Shown here piece by piece: positions 8,913-18,480 of a stretch of DNA of 64,000 nucleotides. The notes beneath the pieces were generated by a model. That model ran no database searches, had not been told where the DNA came from, and saw nothing but the letters and a program-made list of their open reading frames with translations. Made by a program: the position numbers and the translations under genes. Position 1 is the stretch's first letter; each line of letters begins with the position of its first letter. Source of the stretch: Streptomyces sp. NBC_01428 (lineage in GTDB: Bacteria; Actinomycetota; Actinomycetes; Streptomycetales; Streptomycetaceae); contig NZ_CP109499.1 in assembly GCF_036231965.1 (NCBI RefSeq), positions 2,170,001 through 2,234,000 on the forward strand, given 5' to 3'.

Positions 8913-9395
8913 TCAGAAGAGGGCCGCTCCGCTCTCGAAGTCCAGCAGGCGCTGCTTGCGGTCCAGGCCGCCGCCGTAGCCCGTGAGGCCGCCGCTCGCG
9001 CCGACGACGCGGTGGCAGGGCACGATGATGCCGACGGGGTTCTTCCCGTTGGCGAGGCCGACCGCGCGGGAGGCGCCCAGGTTGCCGAGGGCTTCGGCGA
9101 GTTCGCCGTACGAGCGGGTCTCGCCGTAGGGGATCTGCCGCAACCGGTCCCACACGCTGCGCTGGAACGGCGTTCCCGCCAGCCGCAGTTCGACGGTGAA
9201 CTCCTTCAACTCGCCCGCGAAGTAGGCGTCGAGCTGCTCCGTCACCTCGTCGAAGAGGGTGTCGTCGCGCTCGCCGAAGGTCTCCTCCTGGGGGCGGTGG
9301 CGCTGGCCGACCATGTAGAGGCCGCACAGGACACCGTCGTCGGCGACGAGGGTGAGGGGCCCGTAGGGGCTGTCGATGACCATGTGCTGTTTCAC
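8913..9395 (-). CDS. ogt: Methylated-DNA-[protein]-cysteine S-methyltransferase
   Basis: A 160-aa suicidal repair protein that transfers the alkyl group from O6-alkylguanine in DNA to its own cysteine. The active-site motif IVPCHRVVGASGGLTGYGGG lies in the last third, with the helix-turn-helix region RQIPYGETRSYGELA before it. The GTG start at 9395 has AAGGA at ideal spacing. It lies just downstream, in the same direction, of the Ada-AlkA-type glycosylase gene (61-bp gap), so the two form an alkylation-damage repair pair. Confidence 0.93.
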   Translation of the reverse strand: MKQHMVIDSPYGPLTLVADDGVLCGLYMVGQRHRPQEETFGERDDTLFDEVTEQLDAYFAGELKEFTVELRLAGTPFQRSVWDRLRQIPYGETRSYGELAEALGNLGASRAVGLANGKNPVGIIVPCHRVVGASGGLTGYGGGLDRKQRLLDFESGAALF

Positions 9396-9456
9396 TGGGG
9401 GTCCTTGCTGCGTGGTGGTCGGTGTGGCGCGTACCGCGTGGTGGGCGGGGGCTCGC

Positions 9457-10956
9457 TCACGCGGGGAGGAAGTTGATCGGGTGACTGGCCGTGGCCCACA
9501 GGTACTGGACCGCGTAGGCCCGCCAGGGGCGCCAGGCCGCGGCCCGGGCGGTGAGGGCCGCGGGCGTGGACGGGAGGCCCAGTTCCTTGGCCGCGTACCG
9601 GATGCCGAGGTCGGTGGGGAGGAAGGCGTCCGGGTCGCCGAGGGCACGCATCGCGATCACGTCGACGGTCCAGGGGCCGAACCCGGGCAGCTCCAGCAGC
9701 CGCGCCCTGGCCTCCGTCCAGTCGCTCTCCATCCCCAAGTGCAGTCTCCCCTCGGCGAGTTCGGCCACCAAGGTGGTGAAGGTGGTGCGGCGGGTCCGGG
9801 GCATCGCGAGCGATGCGGGGTCGAGCGCGGCGAGCGCCGCCGGCGTGGGGAAGAGGTGGGTGAGGCCGCCCTCCGGGTCGTCGACCGGGTCGCCGTGCGC
9901 GACGACCAGCCGGGCCGCGTGCGTCCGGGCGGCGGCCGTGGAGACCTGCTGCCCCAGCACGGCCCGTACGGCGAACTCGGCCTCGTCGACCGTGCGCGGC
10001 ACCCGGCGGCCGGGCGCCTTGTCGACCAGGGGCGCGAGCAGCGGGTCCCCGCGCAGTTGGTCGTCGACGGCGACCGGGTCGGCGTCCAGGTCGAGCAGGC
10101 GGCGGCAGCGGCTGATCGCGACGGGCAGGTCGCGCAGGTCGCTGAGGCTGAGCCGGCACGCGATGTGGTCCGGCGTGGGAGTGAGGCCGACGATCCCGTG
10201 TCCGTAGGGCAGTCGCAGGGTCCGCCGGTAGGCGCCGTCGCGCCACTCCTCCACGCCGGGTACGGCGGTGGCGGCGAGGTGTCCGAAGAGGTTGTCCGGA
10301 TGGAGCGGGGCGCGGAACGGCAGCCGGAGGTTCAGGACGCCCGGGGTGTGCGTGACTCCCGCGGCGGCTGCGGCCCCTTTCCTGGGCAGGCGGGCCCGCA
10401 GCTCGGTCGGCGACAGGGCGAAGACCTCGCGCACCGTGTCGTTGAAGGTGCGGATCGAGGAGAAGCCCGCGGCGAAGGCGATCTCGGCCATCGGCAGCGG
10501 CGTCGTCTCGATGAGCAGCCGGGCGGTCTGGGCGCGCTGTGCCCGGGCGAGGGAGAGGGGGCCCGCGCCCAGTTCGGCGAGCAGTTGCCGCTCGATCTGC
10601 CGGGTGCTGTAGCCGAGGCGGGTGGCGAGGCCGGGTACGCCTTCGCGGTCGACGATCCCGTCGCCGATCAGCCGCATCGCGCGGGCCACGAGGTCGGCGC
10701 GGTGGTTCCACTCGGGCGAGCCGGGGCTGGTGTCCGGGCGGCATCGCTTGCAGGCGCGGAACCCGGCCTGCTGGCAGGCGGCCGCGCTGGGGAAGAACGT
10801 CATGTTCTGCGGCTTCGGCGGCACGACCGGGCAGCTGGGCCGGCAGTAGATCCTGGTGGTGGTGACGGCGGTGAAGAACCATCCGTCGAAGCGCGCGTCC
10901 TTCGACTGGACGGCACGCAGACAGCGCTCCGTTTCGGTGTGCATCCCGTTCTGCAT
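9457..10956 (-). CDS. alkA: Ada/AlkA fusion: methyl-sensing regulator and 3-methyladenine glycosylase
   Basis: A 499-aa bifunctional repair protein. The N-terminal Ada zinc domain has its four cysteines (C38, C42, C69, C72). It is followed by an AraC-type DNA-binding domain (about 85-185), an AlkA N-terminal domain, and a helix-hairpin-helix glycosylase domain whose GFGPWTVDVIAMRALG and TDLGI carry the hairpin and the probable catalytic Asp. Methylation of C38 by methylphosphotriesters would turn the protein into an activator, as in Ada. The start could also be the ATG at 10944. The ogt gene lies downstream, a natural target. Confidence 0.9.
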   Translation of the reverse strand: MQNGMHTETERCLRAVQSKDARFDGWFFTAVTTTRIYCRPSCPVVPPKPQNMTFFPSAAACQQAGFRACKRCRPDTSPGSPEWNHRADLVARAMRLIGDGIVDREGVPGLATRLGYSTRQIERQLLAELGAGPLSLARAQRAQTARLLIETTPLPMAEIAFAAGFSSIRTFNDTVREVFALSPTELRARLPRKGAAAAAGVTHTPGVLNLRLPFRAPLHPDNLFGHLAATAVPGVEEWRDGAYRRTLRLPYGHGIVGLTPTPDHIACRLSLSDLRDLPVAISRCRRLLDLDADPVAVDDQLRGDPLLAPLVDKAPGRRVPRTVDEAEFAVRAVLGQQVSTAAARTHAARLVVAHGDPVDDPEGGLTHLFPTPAALAALDPASLAMPRTRRTTFTTLVAELAEGRLHLGMESDWTEARARLLELPGFGPWTVDVIAMRALGDPDAFLPTDLGIRYAAKELGLPSTPAALTARAAAWRPWRAYAVQYLWATASHPINFLPA

Positions 10957-11122
10957 GCCTCAAGCATCCGTCACCCGGGAGGGTCGGGCTGGCGGGAATC
11001 CGACATCTGCCTTCCCCGGCCTGCACCCCGGCTCCCTCCCTCGCACGCTCGTTCCCGGACGCCGCGGGGGGGGTGCGGCGCTGTGGCCGTACGGGGGTAC
11101 GAGGGTGCGGGGGGTGTCCCGC

Positions 11123-12193
11123 TCACAGGACCCGGCGCCGGACCAGGATCCCCAGCGTCACCAGCCCCGGGACGAGGGGAAGCCAGCTGGTCAGCAGCCG
11201 GTAGCCGAGCACCGTGGACGCCGCCGCGCCGACGGGCGCGCCCGCGAGGGTGAGGGCGAGGGCGAGCGCGGCGTCGAGGGAGCCGAGGACGCCGGGGGTG
11301 GGCAGCAGGACGGCGGCGCTGCTCGCGGCGAGGAAGGCGAGCGCCACCCGCGCGGGCGGCAGGGGCAGGCCGATGGCCTGGGTGACGGCGACGACGACGG
11401 CGGAGTGCAGCGCGGCGGAGCCGAGGGCGCCGCCCCACAGGGCGGCCGCCCGGGCGGGCACCTCGTGGACGGCGCGCACGTCGAGCAGGACGCGGCGCAC
11501 GGCGCGCCGCAGCGGTCCGGCCAGGAGCACCACGGCGACGGCGGCCACCACGACGGCCGCCGCGCAGGCCGCCACCGTCCACGCGGTCGCCGGCGCCCGC
11601 GGGATCCGCAGCGCGCCGGGGCAGGCCAGGGCGAGGCCGGCGATCAGACAGCTCCGCGCGACGGCTCCGGCACCGGCCTTCACGGCGAGCGCGGTCGCGG
11701 CCTGGGGGACGGGCAGGCCGCAGCGGGTCAGGAAGCGCAGGTTGACGGCGCTCGCGCCGAGTCCGGAGGGCAGGACGTGGTTCGCGGAGGCCGCGGCGAA
11801 CTGCACCGCGACGAGCCGGCCCGCGGGTAACGGCACCGTGGTCGCGCCCTGTTGGGCGAGGGCCGAGGAGGCCCAGGTCGCGCCGGCCGCGGCGGTCGCC
11901 ACGAGCAGCCAGCCCCGGTCGGCGCCCGCGAGCCGGGCGGCACCGGACACCACCACGGGCCAGTGCCGGTGGGCGAGGTAGGCCGCGCACACGAGCACGA
12001 CCAGCGAGAACCCGGCATGCCAGGAGATCCGTCCGCGCAGCCGGGGCCCCGGCCCCGGCAGCGCCGTCGACGGCTCCCCGCCCGCCACGGCCGCCCGCCG
12101 GTACGCGACATCACGTCGATACGTGGCCGCCGGCATGCCGTCGCCGTCCCCGCGCGACGGGGACGTCGACGGCACGCCGGGCGGACCGGTCAT
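11123..12193 (-). CDS. Flippase-like (UPF0104/lysylphosphatidylglycerol synthase TM-type) membrane protein
   Basis: A 356-aa membrane protein with about eight hydrophobic segments after a roughly 55-residue polar Pro/Arg-rich N-terminus. The family signature is visible as ANHVLPSGLGASAVNLRFL (about 155-175) and the later LLPTPGVLGSLDAALALAL. Members of this family (DUF2156/LPG_synthase_TM) are thought to move lipid-linked groups across the membrane. Its start overlaps the stop of the upstream glycosyltransferase (ATGA, 12190-12193), so the two are translationally coupled and probably act in the same glycolipid or glycan export step. Confidence 0.75.
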   Translation of the reverse strand: MTGPPGVPSTSPSRGDGDGMPAATYRRDVAYRRAAVAGGEPSTALPGPGPRLRGRISWHAGFSLVVLVCAAYLAHRHWPVVVSGAARLAGADRGWLLVATAAAGATWASSALAQQGATTVPLPAGRLVAVQFAAASANHVLPSGLGASAVNLRFLTRCGLPVPQAATALAVKAGAGAVARSCLIAGLALACPGALRIPRAPATAWTVAACAAAVVVAAVAVVLLAGPLRRAVRRVLLDVRAVHEVPARAAALWGGALGSAALHSAVVVAVTQAIGLPLPPARVALAFLAASSAAVLLPTPGVLGSLDAALALALTLAGAPVGAAASTVLGYRLLTSWLPLVPGLVTLGILVRRRVL

Positions 12194-13698
12194 GGCGCGC
12201 GGCTCCCGGTCAGGGGGGACACGTAGACGTCCAGGCCGCCGGCGCGGTGCGGGGTCCAGTCGCGGGCGTACGCGGGCGGCCGGTTCCCCGGCTTGGTGAC
12301 CACGGCGAACGGCAGCGAGCGGGCGGCCCGTGCGAGGCCCCGCTCGGTGGCGTTCGCGTTGTGCCCGGCGGACGCGAGGGCGGAGCAGCGGGTGTAGAAG
12401 GCGACGGGGATGGCCTGGTGGCCGGTCAGCCGGCAGGGCGGGCGCACGCCGAGGCGGTGGAGTTCGGCCGCCGTCGCGGCCCAGCCCCGGTGCGCCTCGG
12501 TGGTGCGCCGCACGGTGGTCTGCAGGACCGCGAACTGGACGGCCAGGTGAGCGGCGAGGCCGAGGGCCACGAGCGTCACGGTCACCGGACGCCATGACCT
12601 GCCGGGGGCGGCGACGAGGTGGACGACGGCGTCGGCGACGGGGATCGCGAGGAGGGCGTACGCGGGGAGCAGGAAGCGCGGGGCGGCGTAGCCGATCATG
12701 AAGAGGTACGGCAGGGCGGCGGTCCCGGCGCAGGCCACGAGCAGCACGGTGGCCGCCGGGCGGCGGGCGCGGACGGCGATCACGAGGGCCAGGGCGGCGG
12801 CGAGCGGCAGGGCGAACCACCACAGCGTCGTCGTGGGGCTGGGCAGTCCGCCGGTGCAGGGCCGGCACAGGGCCCGTCCGCCGAGGCTGCGGGCCTGGTC
12901 GAGGATCGCGATGTTCCAGCCGAGGCCGCCCTGGATGCGGGAGGCGTCGTCGAGCCGCTGCCCCAGGCCGCCGTAGAAGGCGTACGCCTCGGCGATCCAC
13001 TCGGCGCCACCGGCGAGCAGGCCCGCGACAAGCACCGCGAGGGGCCGTGCGCGCCGCCACCGGGGAAGCGCCACGGCGGCGACGAGGAGGGGCAGGGTCG
13101 CCCAGACGGCGTCGGTGGGCCGCATCAACGTCATCAGCGTGGCGCTCAGTCCGATGCCCCACAGGGCGGCCCGGTCCGTGCGGTCCGCGGCCGCCCGCAG
13201 GAAGCAGCCGACGCAGGCCAGCGCGCCGACGGCGACCCAGTAGTTGGGCATGGCCTGCGGCCCGTAGAAGAGCGTCACCCACAGCGTCGCGAACAGGGCG
13301 CCCGCCGCGGCGAGCACCCGCGCCGGGAACAGGGCGCGCCAGACGCGCAGCGCCACGAACAGGGCGAGTCCCGAGAGGACGGCGAGGTACACCCGCAGCA
13401 GCACGGTCGACGACGACCAGGTGGCGATCGGCGCCACCAGGACGGAGACGCCGCGGGCGCGCGGGGCGCTGAAGAAGGCCGCCGGGGCGTGCCCGGAGAC
13501 CTGGCTGACGTAGACCGTCTCGTCCCAGCCGAGGCCCATCGCCGGTGCCACGAGGGCGAGTTGGGCGAGGGTGAAGGCGACCGCGACAAGGGCGAGGAGG
13601 CCTGTTCCCGCGGGACGGCGGAGCGTTCGGACGGCGGGGGCGGCGGTCGGTCCGTTGCGCCGGGCACCGAGCAGCGGGACGTTGGGCGTCTTGAGCAT
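12190..13698 (-). CDS. Integral-membrane glycosyltransferase (GT39/ArnT-like fold)
   Basis: A 502-aa polytopic protein with roughly ten transmembrane helices. A conserved acidic pair in the first external loop (GLGWDETVYVSQ, about residues 57-68) is the DE motif expected for GT-C enzymes that use polyprenyl-phosphate sugars. A soluble C-terminal tail (about 400-502) ends the protein. The acceptor and sugar cannot be predicted. The start at 13698 has an excellent ribosome-binding site (GGGAGG). The gene heads a two-gene operon with the flippase-like protein and is divergent from a BlaI-type repressor; an inverted repeat that may be its operator lies 15 bp upstream of the start. Confidence 0.8.
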   Translation of the reverse strand: MLKTPNVPLLGARRNGPTAAPAVRTLRRPAGTGLLALVAVAFTLAQLALVAPAMGLGWDETVYVSQVSGHAPAAFFSAPRARGVSVLVAPIATWSSSTVLLRVYLAVLSGLALFVALRVWRALFPARVLAAAGALFATLWVTLFYGPQAMPNYWVAVGALACVGCFLRAAADRTDRAALWGIGLSATLMTLMRPTDAVWATLPLLVAAVALPRWRRARPLAVLVAGLLAGGAEWIAEAYAFYGGLGQRLDDASRIQGGLGWNIAILDQARSLGGRALCRPCTGGLPSPTTTLWWFALPLAAALALVIAVRARRPAATVLLVACAGTAALPYLFMIGYAAPRFLLPAYALLAIPVADAVVHLVAAPGRSWRPVTVTLVALGLAAHLAVQFAVLQTTVRRTTEAHRGWAATAAELHRLGVRPPCRLTGHQAIPVAFYTRCSALASAGHNANATERGLARAARSLPFAVVTKPGNRPPAYARDWTPHRAGGLDVYVSPLTGSRAP

Positions 13699-13712
13699 CG
13701 TCCTCCCTTCAG

Positions 13713-13729
13713 CCCTACAAACCGTAGGG
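13713..13729. promoter_or_regulatory. Candidate BlaI-type operator, glycosyltransferase side
   Basis: Perfect inverted repeat CCCTAC-aaacc-GTAGGG just upstream of the glycosyltransferase start. A 17-bp relative with the same half-site spacing sits immediately in front of the divergent blaI-like gene. The TAC...GTA core resembles the dyads bound by BlaI/MecI repressors. Confidence 0.6.
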
Positions 13730-13908
13730 TTCGGCCGCTCCGTGCTCCATCCGGGCAAGGTAAGAGTCGGGGAAATATGCGACAAGCTATCTCGCACCGG
13801 CACAAGACGCCGGGTGGGACGGGCAACCGGGCTAGCGTCGCGTCGCGCCGCCGCGCGGGGCCGCACGGACGCGGCGGCCGACCCCTGATCCGGGGCCGTT
13901 TCGGGCAC

Positions 13909-13925
13909 CCCTACGCGCTGTAAGG
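13909..13925. promoter_or_regulatory. Candidate BlaI-type operator, repressor side
   Basis: Inverted repeat CCCTAC-gcgct-GTAAGG, with one mismatch to perfect symmetry, ending 8 bp before the ATG of the blaI-like gene. It has the same half-sites and 5-bp spacing as 13713-13729. Binding here would give autorepression. Confidence 0.6.
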
Positions 13926-13933
13926 TGAGGGGC

Positions 13934-14335
13934 ATGGCTGGGACAGGCCCCGACAGAAGGGCGCAGCGGCGCAGCGCGGGCATGCTGGAGAGCGAAGTGC
14001 TCGCCGCCCTGTGGGCCACCGAGGACGCGCTCACCCCCGCCGAGATCCAGGCCGAGATCGCGGGCGGTCTCGCCTACAACACGGTCCACACGATCCTCAA
14101 GCGTCTGTACGACAAGGGTCTGGTGCTGCGTGACGTGGACGGCCGGCGCGGCGCGTACCGGCCCGCCAAGGACGCGGCGGAGCTGACCGCCGCGGCCATG
14201 CGCGAGGCCCTCGACCGCGGGCCCGACCCGATCGCCGCGCTCCAGCACTTCGTGACCGCCCTCAGCCCTCAGGAGGAGCAGGCACTGCGGGCCCTCCTGC
14301 GGGGCGACGGACGTCCTGGGCCGACGCGCGCGTGA
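13934..14335 (+). CDS. BlaI/MecI/CopY-family transcriptional repressor
   Basis: A 133-aa winged-helix protein: ESEVLAALWATEDALTPAEIQ (helix 1/2), AYNTVHTILKRLYDKGLVLRD (recognition helix and wing) and a C-terminal helical dimerisation region. This is the normal BlaI length and layout. BlaI-type proteins are inactivated by cleavage through an M56-type sensor protease, but no such gene is adjacent here; an endonuclease-like gene follows after 54 bp. The gene is divergent from the glycosyltransferase-flippase operon, and both flanks carry a CCCTAC-N5-GTARGG-like dyad, so those genes are the likely regulon. Confidence 0.85.
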   Translation: MAGTGPDRRAQRRSAGMLESEVLAALWATEDALTPAEIQAEIAGGLAYNTVHTILKRLYDKGLVLRDVDGRRGAYRPAKDAAELTAAAMREALDRGPDPIAALQHFVTALSPQEEQALRALLRGDGRPGPTRA

Positions 14336-14389
14336 CCGTCCGCGGGATCGGCCCACCGCTCCCGCCGCCCGCCCGATACGGTCGCGCCC

Positions 14390-15352
14390 ATGACAGCCTC
14401 CGAGGCGGATCCCCGCGGCCGGGCGCGTGCCGGCCGGGTGCGGTTCGCGACGTTCAACGTGCTGCACGGCCGGCCGATGCGCGACGGGCGGCCCGTCGCC
14501 CTCCCGCCAGGATGCGGGCCCGACGCGCCACTGGTGCGAGCCGTCGCCTCCCTGGACGCGGACGTGCTGGCCCTTCAGGAACTGGAGCGCCTCCAGGAAC
14601 GATCGGGCCGGGTGGACCAGGCGCGGGCCGCCGCCGAGGGCGCCGGGGCACCGTACTGGCGCTACGCGTCCGCGTTCACCACCGGTCCGGCACCGACCGG
14701 CGGACAGACACCCGAACCGCACGAGCGGCCGCTCCACGTGTACGGCCCCGACCGGACCGGCCCCGGGGCGGGGGCGGACGACGGCGTTCCCTCGCACGGC
14801 ATCGCCCTGCTGTCCCGGCTGCCCGTACGGCACTGGAGAGCACGCCGGCTGGCACCCGCACCGGTGCCCATGCCGCTGCGGACACCGGGGCGGCGCGGAC
14901 TCACCGTGTCCTGGGACCAGCCGCGGGCCGCGCTGGCCGCCGTACTGGAGGGCAGCCGCGGCCCGTTCACCGTCGTGGCACTGCATCTGTCGTTCGTCCC
15001 GGGCTGGAACGTCCGGCAGTTGCTCGACGTCCGCGCCTGGACGGCCGACCTGCCCGGCCCCCGGATACTGCTCGGCGACCTCAACCTGACCGGCGTCCTC
15101 CCGAGAGCCGTCCTCAACTCCCCCGCGCGCAAAGGCCGCACGGAGCTCCGGCGGACACCGGACGCCTCTCCGGGGCTGTCGCGCGCCTGGCACGACCTGG
15201 CCCGCACGCCGACCTATCCGGCGCACCGCCCCCTCGTCCAGTTCGACCACGTCCTCGCGAACGGGATCGCGCCGGACGCGGCCACCGGCGTGGCCACACC
15301 GCCGACCGAGGTCTCCGACCACCGCCCGCTGGTCCTCGAACTGCCCCTGTGA
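14390..15352 (+). CDS. Endonuclease/exonuclease/phosphatase-fold hydrolase
   Basis: A 320-aa protein of the DNase I-like metal-dependent hydrolase fold. Motifs in order are FATFNVLHG (about residue 21), LQELERL (Mg2+-binding Glu, about 63), SHGIALLSRLPV, VVALHLSFVPG, LLGDLN (about 225) and the C-terminal SDHRPLVLEL with the catalytic His. There is no signal peptide or membrane helix. The substrate could be a nucleic acid or a phospholipid/inositol phosphate. The preceding BlaI-type gene is co-directional with a 54-bp gap and may be co-transcribed. Confidence 0.85.
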   Translation: MTASEADPRGRARAGRVRFATFNVLHGRPMRDGRPVALPPGCGPDAPLVRAVASLDADVLALQELERLQERSGRVDQARAAAEGAGAPYWRYASAFTTGPAPTGGQTPEPHERPLHVYGPDRTGPGAGADDGVPSHGIALLSRLPVRHWRARRLAPAPVPMPLRTPGRRGLTVSWDQPRAALAAVLEGSRGPFTVVALHLSFVPGWNVRQLLDVRAWTADLPGPRILLGDLNLTGVLPRAVLNSPARKGRTELRRTPDASPGLSRAWHDLARTPTYPAHRPLVQFDHVLANGIAPDAATGVATPPTEVSDHRPLVLELPL

Positions 15353-15423
15353 CCACGGCCCGACGGCCCTTCCCCGACGGCCCTTCCCGCCGTCCGACTC
15401 CCGGGGCCGACGGACCCATTGGT

Positions 15424-15930
15424 TCAGATCCGCGCCTCGAACGCGTCGTAGGCGGACTCGTCGAACAGCACGAAACGGACCTCCTCGACATCGGTCCTCG
15501 TGGCGCGCACCGTCTCCACCGCGATCCGGGCCGCGTCGTCCATCGGCCAGCCGTAGATACCCGCGGAGACGGCGGGGAAGGCGACCGTGCGGGCGCCCAG
15601 TTCGTCGGCGACCCGCAGCGACTCCCGGTAGCAGGACGCCAACAGCTCCGAACGGTCCTCGTCCCGGGCGTAGCGCGGGCCGACGGTGTGGATCACCCAG
15701 CGGGCGTCCAGGTCGCCCGCCGTGGTGGCGACCGCCCGGCCGGTGGCGAGGCCCTTGCCGTAGTGGCCGGCGCGGAGCCTGCGGCAGTCGGCGAGGATCG
15801 CGGGGCCGCCCCGCCGGTGGATCGCCCCGTCGACGCCCCCGCCGCCCAGCAGCGAGGAGTTCGCCGCGTTGACCACGGCGTCGGCACTCTGCCGGGTGAT
15901 GTCGCCCTTGACCAGCGTGATCGTGGTCAT
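15424..15930 (-). CDS. Macrodomain O-acetyl-ADP-ribose deacetylase
   Basis: A 168-aa single macrodomain. Motifs are [31 protein letters not shown] (ADP-ribose-binding loop 1, about residues 9-39) and SAGIYGWP (loop 2, about 120-127). It is of the MacroD/YmdB type, which removes acetyl from O-acetyl-ADP-ribose or mono-ADP-ribose from proteins. Its start overlaps the stop of the FAD oxidoreductase upstream (15927-15930, ATGA), indicating translational coupling. A Sir2 deacylase that would make the O-acetyl-ADP-ribose substrate lies 7 kb away but is not linked. Confidence 0.9.
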   Translation of the reverse strand: MTTITLVKGDITRQSADAVVNAANSSLLGGGGVDGAIHRRGGPAILADCRRLRAGHYGKGLATGRAVATTAGDLDARWVIHTVGPRYARDEDRSELLASCYRESLRVADELGARTVAFPAVSAGIYGWPMDDAARIAVETVRATRTDVEEVRFVLFDESAYDAFEARI

Positions 15931-17345
15931 CCCTGCCTCAGCCTCCTCCACACGGCCTTCGCCGCGTTGTGCCCCGACATGCCGTGCACCCCCGGACCCG
16001 GCGGCGTGGCCGAGGAACACAGGAACACGGCCGGATGCGGAGTGCGGTACGGGAACGCGGACAGCCTGGGCCGCAGCAGCAACTGGAGCCCGGAGGCGGC
16101 ACCGCACGCGATGTCACCGCCCACATAGTTGGCGTCACGCGCCGCGAGCTCGGGCGGTCCGGCCGTCGCACGGGCCAGAACCCGGTCACGGAAACCCGGC
16201 GCGAACCGCTCCAACTGCCGCTCGATCGCGTCCGTGAGGTCGCCGGTCCAGCCGTTCGGAACATGACCGTACGCCCAGAACACCTGCTTGCCCTCGGGAG
16301 CCCGGGAGGGGTCCACCACACTCGGCTGCACGGTGATCAGGAACGGCGCGTCCGGAGCCCGGCCCTCGCGCGAAGCCGCCCGCAACGCCGTACCGATCTC
16401 CGCCCTGCTCGCCCCCACCTGCACCGTGCCGGCCGACCGGGCCTCCCGTGCGGTCCACGGCACCGGCCCGTCCAGCGCGTAGTCCACCTTGAAGACACCC
16501 GCCCCGTACCGGTAACCCTCGTAGTAGCGCCCGAACCCGGCGATACGGGCCAGCGCCGTCGGCGAGGTGTCGAAGACGTACGCGCGCGCGGGCGGCAGAT
16601 CGTCCAGCCGCTTCACCTCGTAGTCCGTGTGGACGGTGCCGCCGAGATCCAGCAGATAGGCGGTGAGCGCGTCCGACACCGACTGCGAACCGCCGCGGGC
16701 CACCGGCCAGCCCCGGGCGTGCGCGGCCAGCGCGAAGACCAGGCCCACCGCGCCCGTGCCGATCCCCCCGAGCGGGGCGATCACATGCGCCACCAGCCCC
16801 GCGAACAGCGCCTGGGCCCGCTCGTCGCGGAAACGGCGCATCAGCCACGTCGACGGCGGCAGCCCGGCCAGCCCGAACCGGGCAAGCGTGACCGGATCCC
16901 GGGGCAGCGACGTCAGCGGCAATGACATGAAGTCGTGCGCCAGGGTGTCCCACTTCGACAGGAACGGCGTCACAAGCCTGCGGTACGCGCCCGCGTCACG
17001 AGGCCCGAACGACGCGGCCGTCTCCGCCACCGACCGCGCCAGCACCGCCGCCGACCCGTCGAGGAACGGATGCGCCATGGGCAGCTCCGCGTGCAGCCAC
17101 TCCAAGCCGTACCGCTCCAGCGGCATCGCGCGGAACGCCGGCGAGTTGACCCCCAGCGGATGCGCCGCCGAACACGGGTCGTGCAGGAAACCGGGCAGCG
17201 TCAGCTCCTCGGTACGCGCTCCCCCGCCCACCGTGCCCCGCGCCTCGAACACGGCGACGGAGAACCCCCGGCGGGCCAGCTCCACGGCAGCCGTCAGTCC
17301 GTTCGGCCCCGCACCCACCACGACCGCATCGAGCATCGACGGCAC
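15927..17345 (-). CDS. FAD-dependent phytoene-desaturase-like oxidoreductase
   Basis: A 472-aa flavoprotein with the dinucleotide-binding motif [17 protein letters not shown] near the N-terminus and the [13 protein letters not shown] segment of the CrtI/amine-oxidase-like family. It ends with [14 protein letters not shown], the C-terminal FAD contact. No carotenoid genes lie nearby, so the substrate is unknown; annotated relatives are usually simply called NAD(P)/FAD oxidoreductases. The GTG start follows AAGGAG by 7 bp; ATG 17336 is possible. It is translationally coupled to the macrodomain gene. Confidence 0.8.
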   Translation of the reverse strand: MPSMLDAVVVGAGPNGLTAAVELARRGFSVAVFEARGTVGGGARTEELTLPGFLHDPCSAAHPLGVNSPAFRAMPLERYGLEWLHAELPMAHPFLDGSAAVLARSVAETAASFGPRDAGAYRRLVTPFLSKWDTLAHDFMSLPLTSLPRDPVTLARFGLAGLPPSTWLMRRFRDERAQALFAGLVAHVIAPLGGIGTGAVGLVFALAAHARGWPVARGGSQSVSDALTAYLLDLGGTVHTDYEVKRLDDLPPARAYVFDTSPTALARIAGFGRYYEGYRYGAGVFKVDYALDGPVPWTAREARSAGTVQVGASRAEIGTALRAASREGRAPDAPFLITVQPSVVDPSRAPEGKQVFWAYGHVPNGWTGDLTDAIERQLERFAPGFRDRVLARATAGPPELAARDANYVGGDIACGAASGLQLLLRPRLSAFPYRTPHPAVFLCSSATPPGPGVHGMSGHNAAKAVWRRLRQG

Positions 17346-17526
17346 CTTCGGACTCCTTCGTCAGCCGACGGCCACTGAGGTTCAGGATATGCCGGTGGAC
17401 TGACGCCCCGGACGGCCCGGGTCACCGGGAGCGCCCCCGTACAGGCACCGGCAGGCCGCACGCCACCACCCGGACGGAACCGGACCCGGTCCCTCCGGGC
17501 GACGGACCCGGCACCCCGCCGACCGC

Positions 17527-18393
17527 TCAGGCCCCGGCGGCCACCTGCTCGGACCGCGGCTCCAGCAACGCCACCACCCGACGCGCCGTGGCCTCGTCCC
17601 GGGCGGCCGTGAACGGCAGCGCGTTCCCCCCGGTCACGCGGAACGGCTCGCCGCCGAGCGTCCGGTGCGCGCCACCCGCCTCCTCCACCAGCAGCAGCCC
17701 CGCGGCGTGGTCCCAGGCCGCCTCCCACGAGAACGCGGTGGCATCCAACTCGCCGCGGGCGACCGCCAGATACTCCAGACCCGCCGAACCGCACGGGCGC
17801 GCGACGACCCCCTCGGAACGCAGCCCGAGCAGAGCACGCTTCTGGTCGTCCGTCGTGTAGTCCGGGTGCGACATCGCTATGTCGAGGTCACGGCCCGGCT
17901 CGGGCGAACCCGAACGCAGGGGCACACCGTCCAGAACGGCGCCCCTCCCCCGAATCGCGGTGGCGAACTCCTCCCGCGCCGGTGCGAACGTCCACGACGC
18001 GTGCACCACGCCGTCCAGCACGAGCGCCACCAGGGTGCAGAAACCGGAGTCGCCGTGCACGAACTGCCGGGTGCCGTCGACCGGGTCGACGATCCACACC
18101 GGCGCCGTGCCCCCGATCGCCCCGTAGCTGGCGGGGTCGGCGTGCACCGCCTCCTCGCCGACCACCACCGAGCCGGGCAGCAGCGCGGTCAACGCCTCGG
18201 TCAGGAACTCCTCGGCCTTGCGGTCCGCGTCCGTCACCAGGTCGTGCGGGCCGGACTTCTGGTCGATCTCGTGCGCGGCGAGCTGCCGGAACCGGGGCAT
18301 GATCTCCGCGGCGGCCGCCTGCCGGATCACTTCTTCCACGTCGGACGTGCGGTGCGCGAGAAACTCGTCGATGGTTTCGATGTCTTCGATCAT
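17527..18393 (-). CDS. Inositol monophosphatase-family phosphatase
   Basis: A 288-aa Mg2+-dependent phosphatase. Metal-site motifs are all present: GEEAV (about residue 85), WIVDPVDGTRQFVHG (about 105) and the C-terminal WDHAAG. The family includes inositol-1-phosphatase, histidinol-phosphatase (HisN) and 3'-phosphoadenosine phosphatase, and the sequence does not decide between them. ATG 18393 is preferred over 18429 because the added residues look non-native. It is a single gene with no obvious partners. Confidence 0.85.
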   Translation of the reverse strand: MIEDIETIDEFLAHRTSDVEEVIRQAAAAEIMPRFRQLAAHEIDQKSGPHDLVTDADRKAEEFLTEALTALLPGSVVVGEEAVHADPASYGAIGGTAPVWIVDPVDGTRQFVHGDSGFCTLVALVLDGVVHASWTFAPAREEFATAIRGRGAVLDGVPLRSGSPEPGRDLDIAMSHPDYTTDDQKRALLGLRSEGVVARPCGSAGLEYLAVARGELDATAFSWEAAWDHAAGLLLVEEAGGAHRTLGGEPFRVTGGNALPFTAARDEATARRVVALLEPRSEQVAAGA

Positions 18394-18480
18394 GGCTCCA
18401 TCACAGCACGCGCCACTGACAATCCCCACCCCTCCCGGGTACTCGGGGTGGAATCACCATGAACTCCCGGTGCCGGACGA

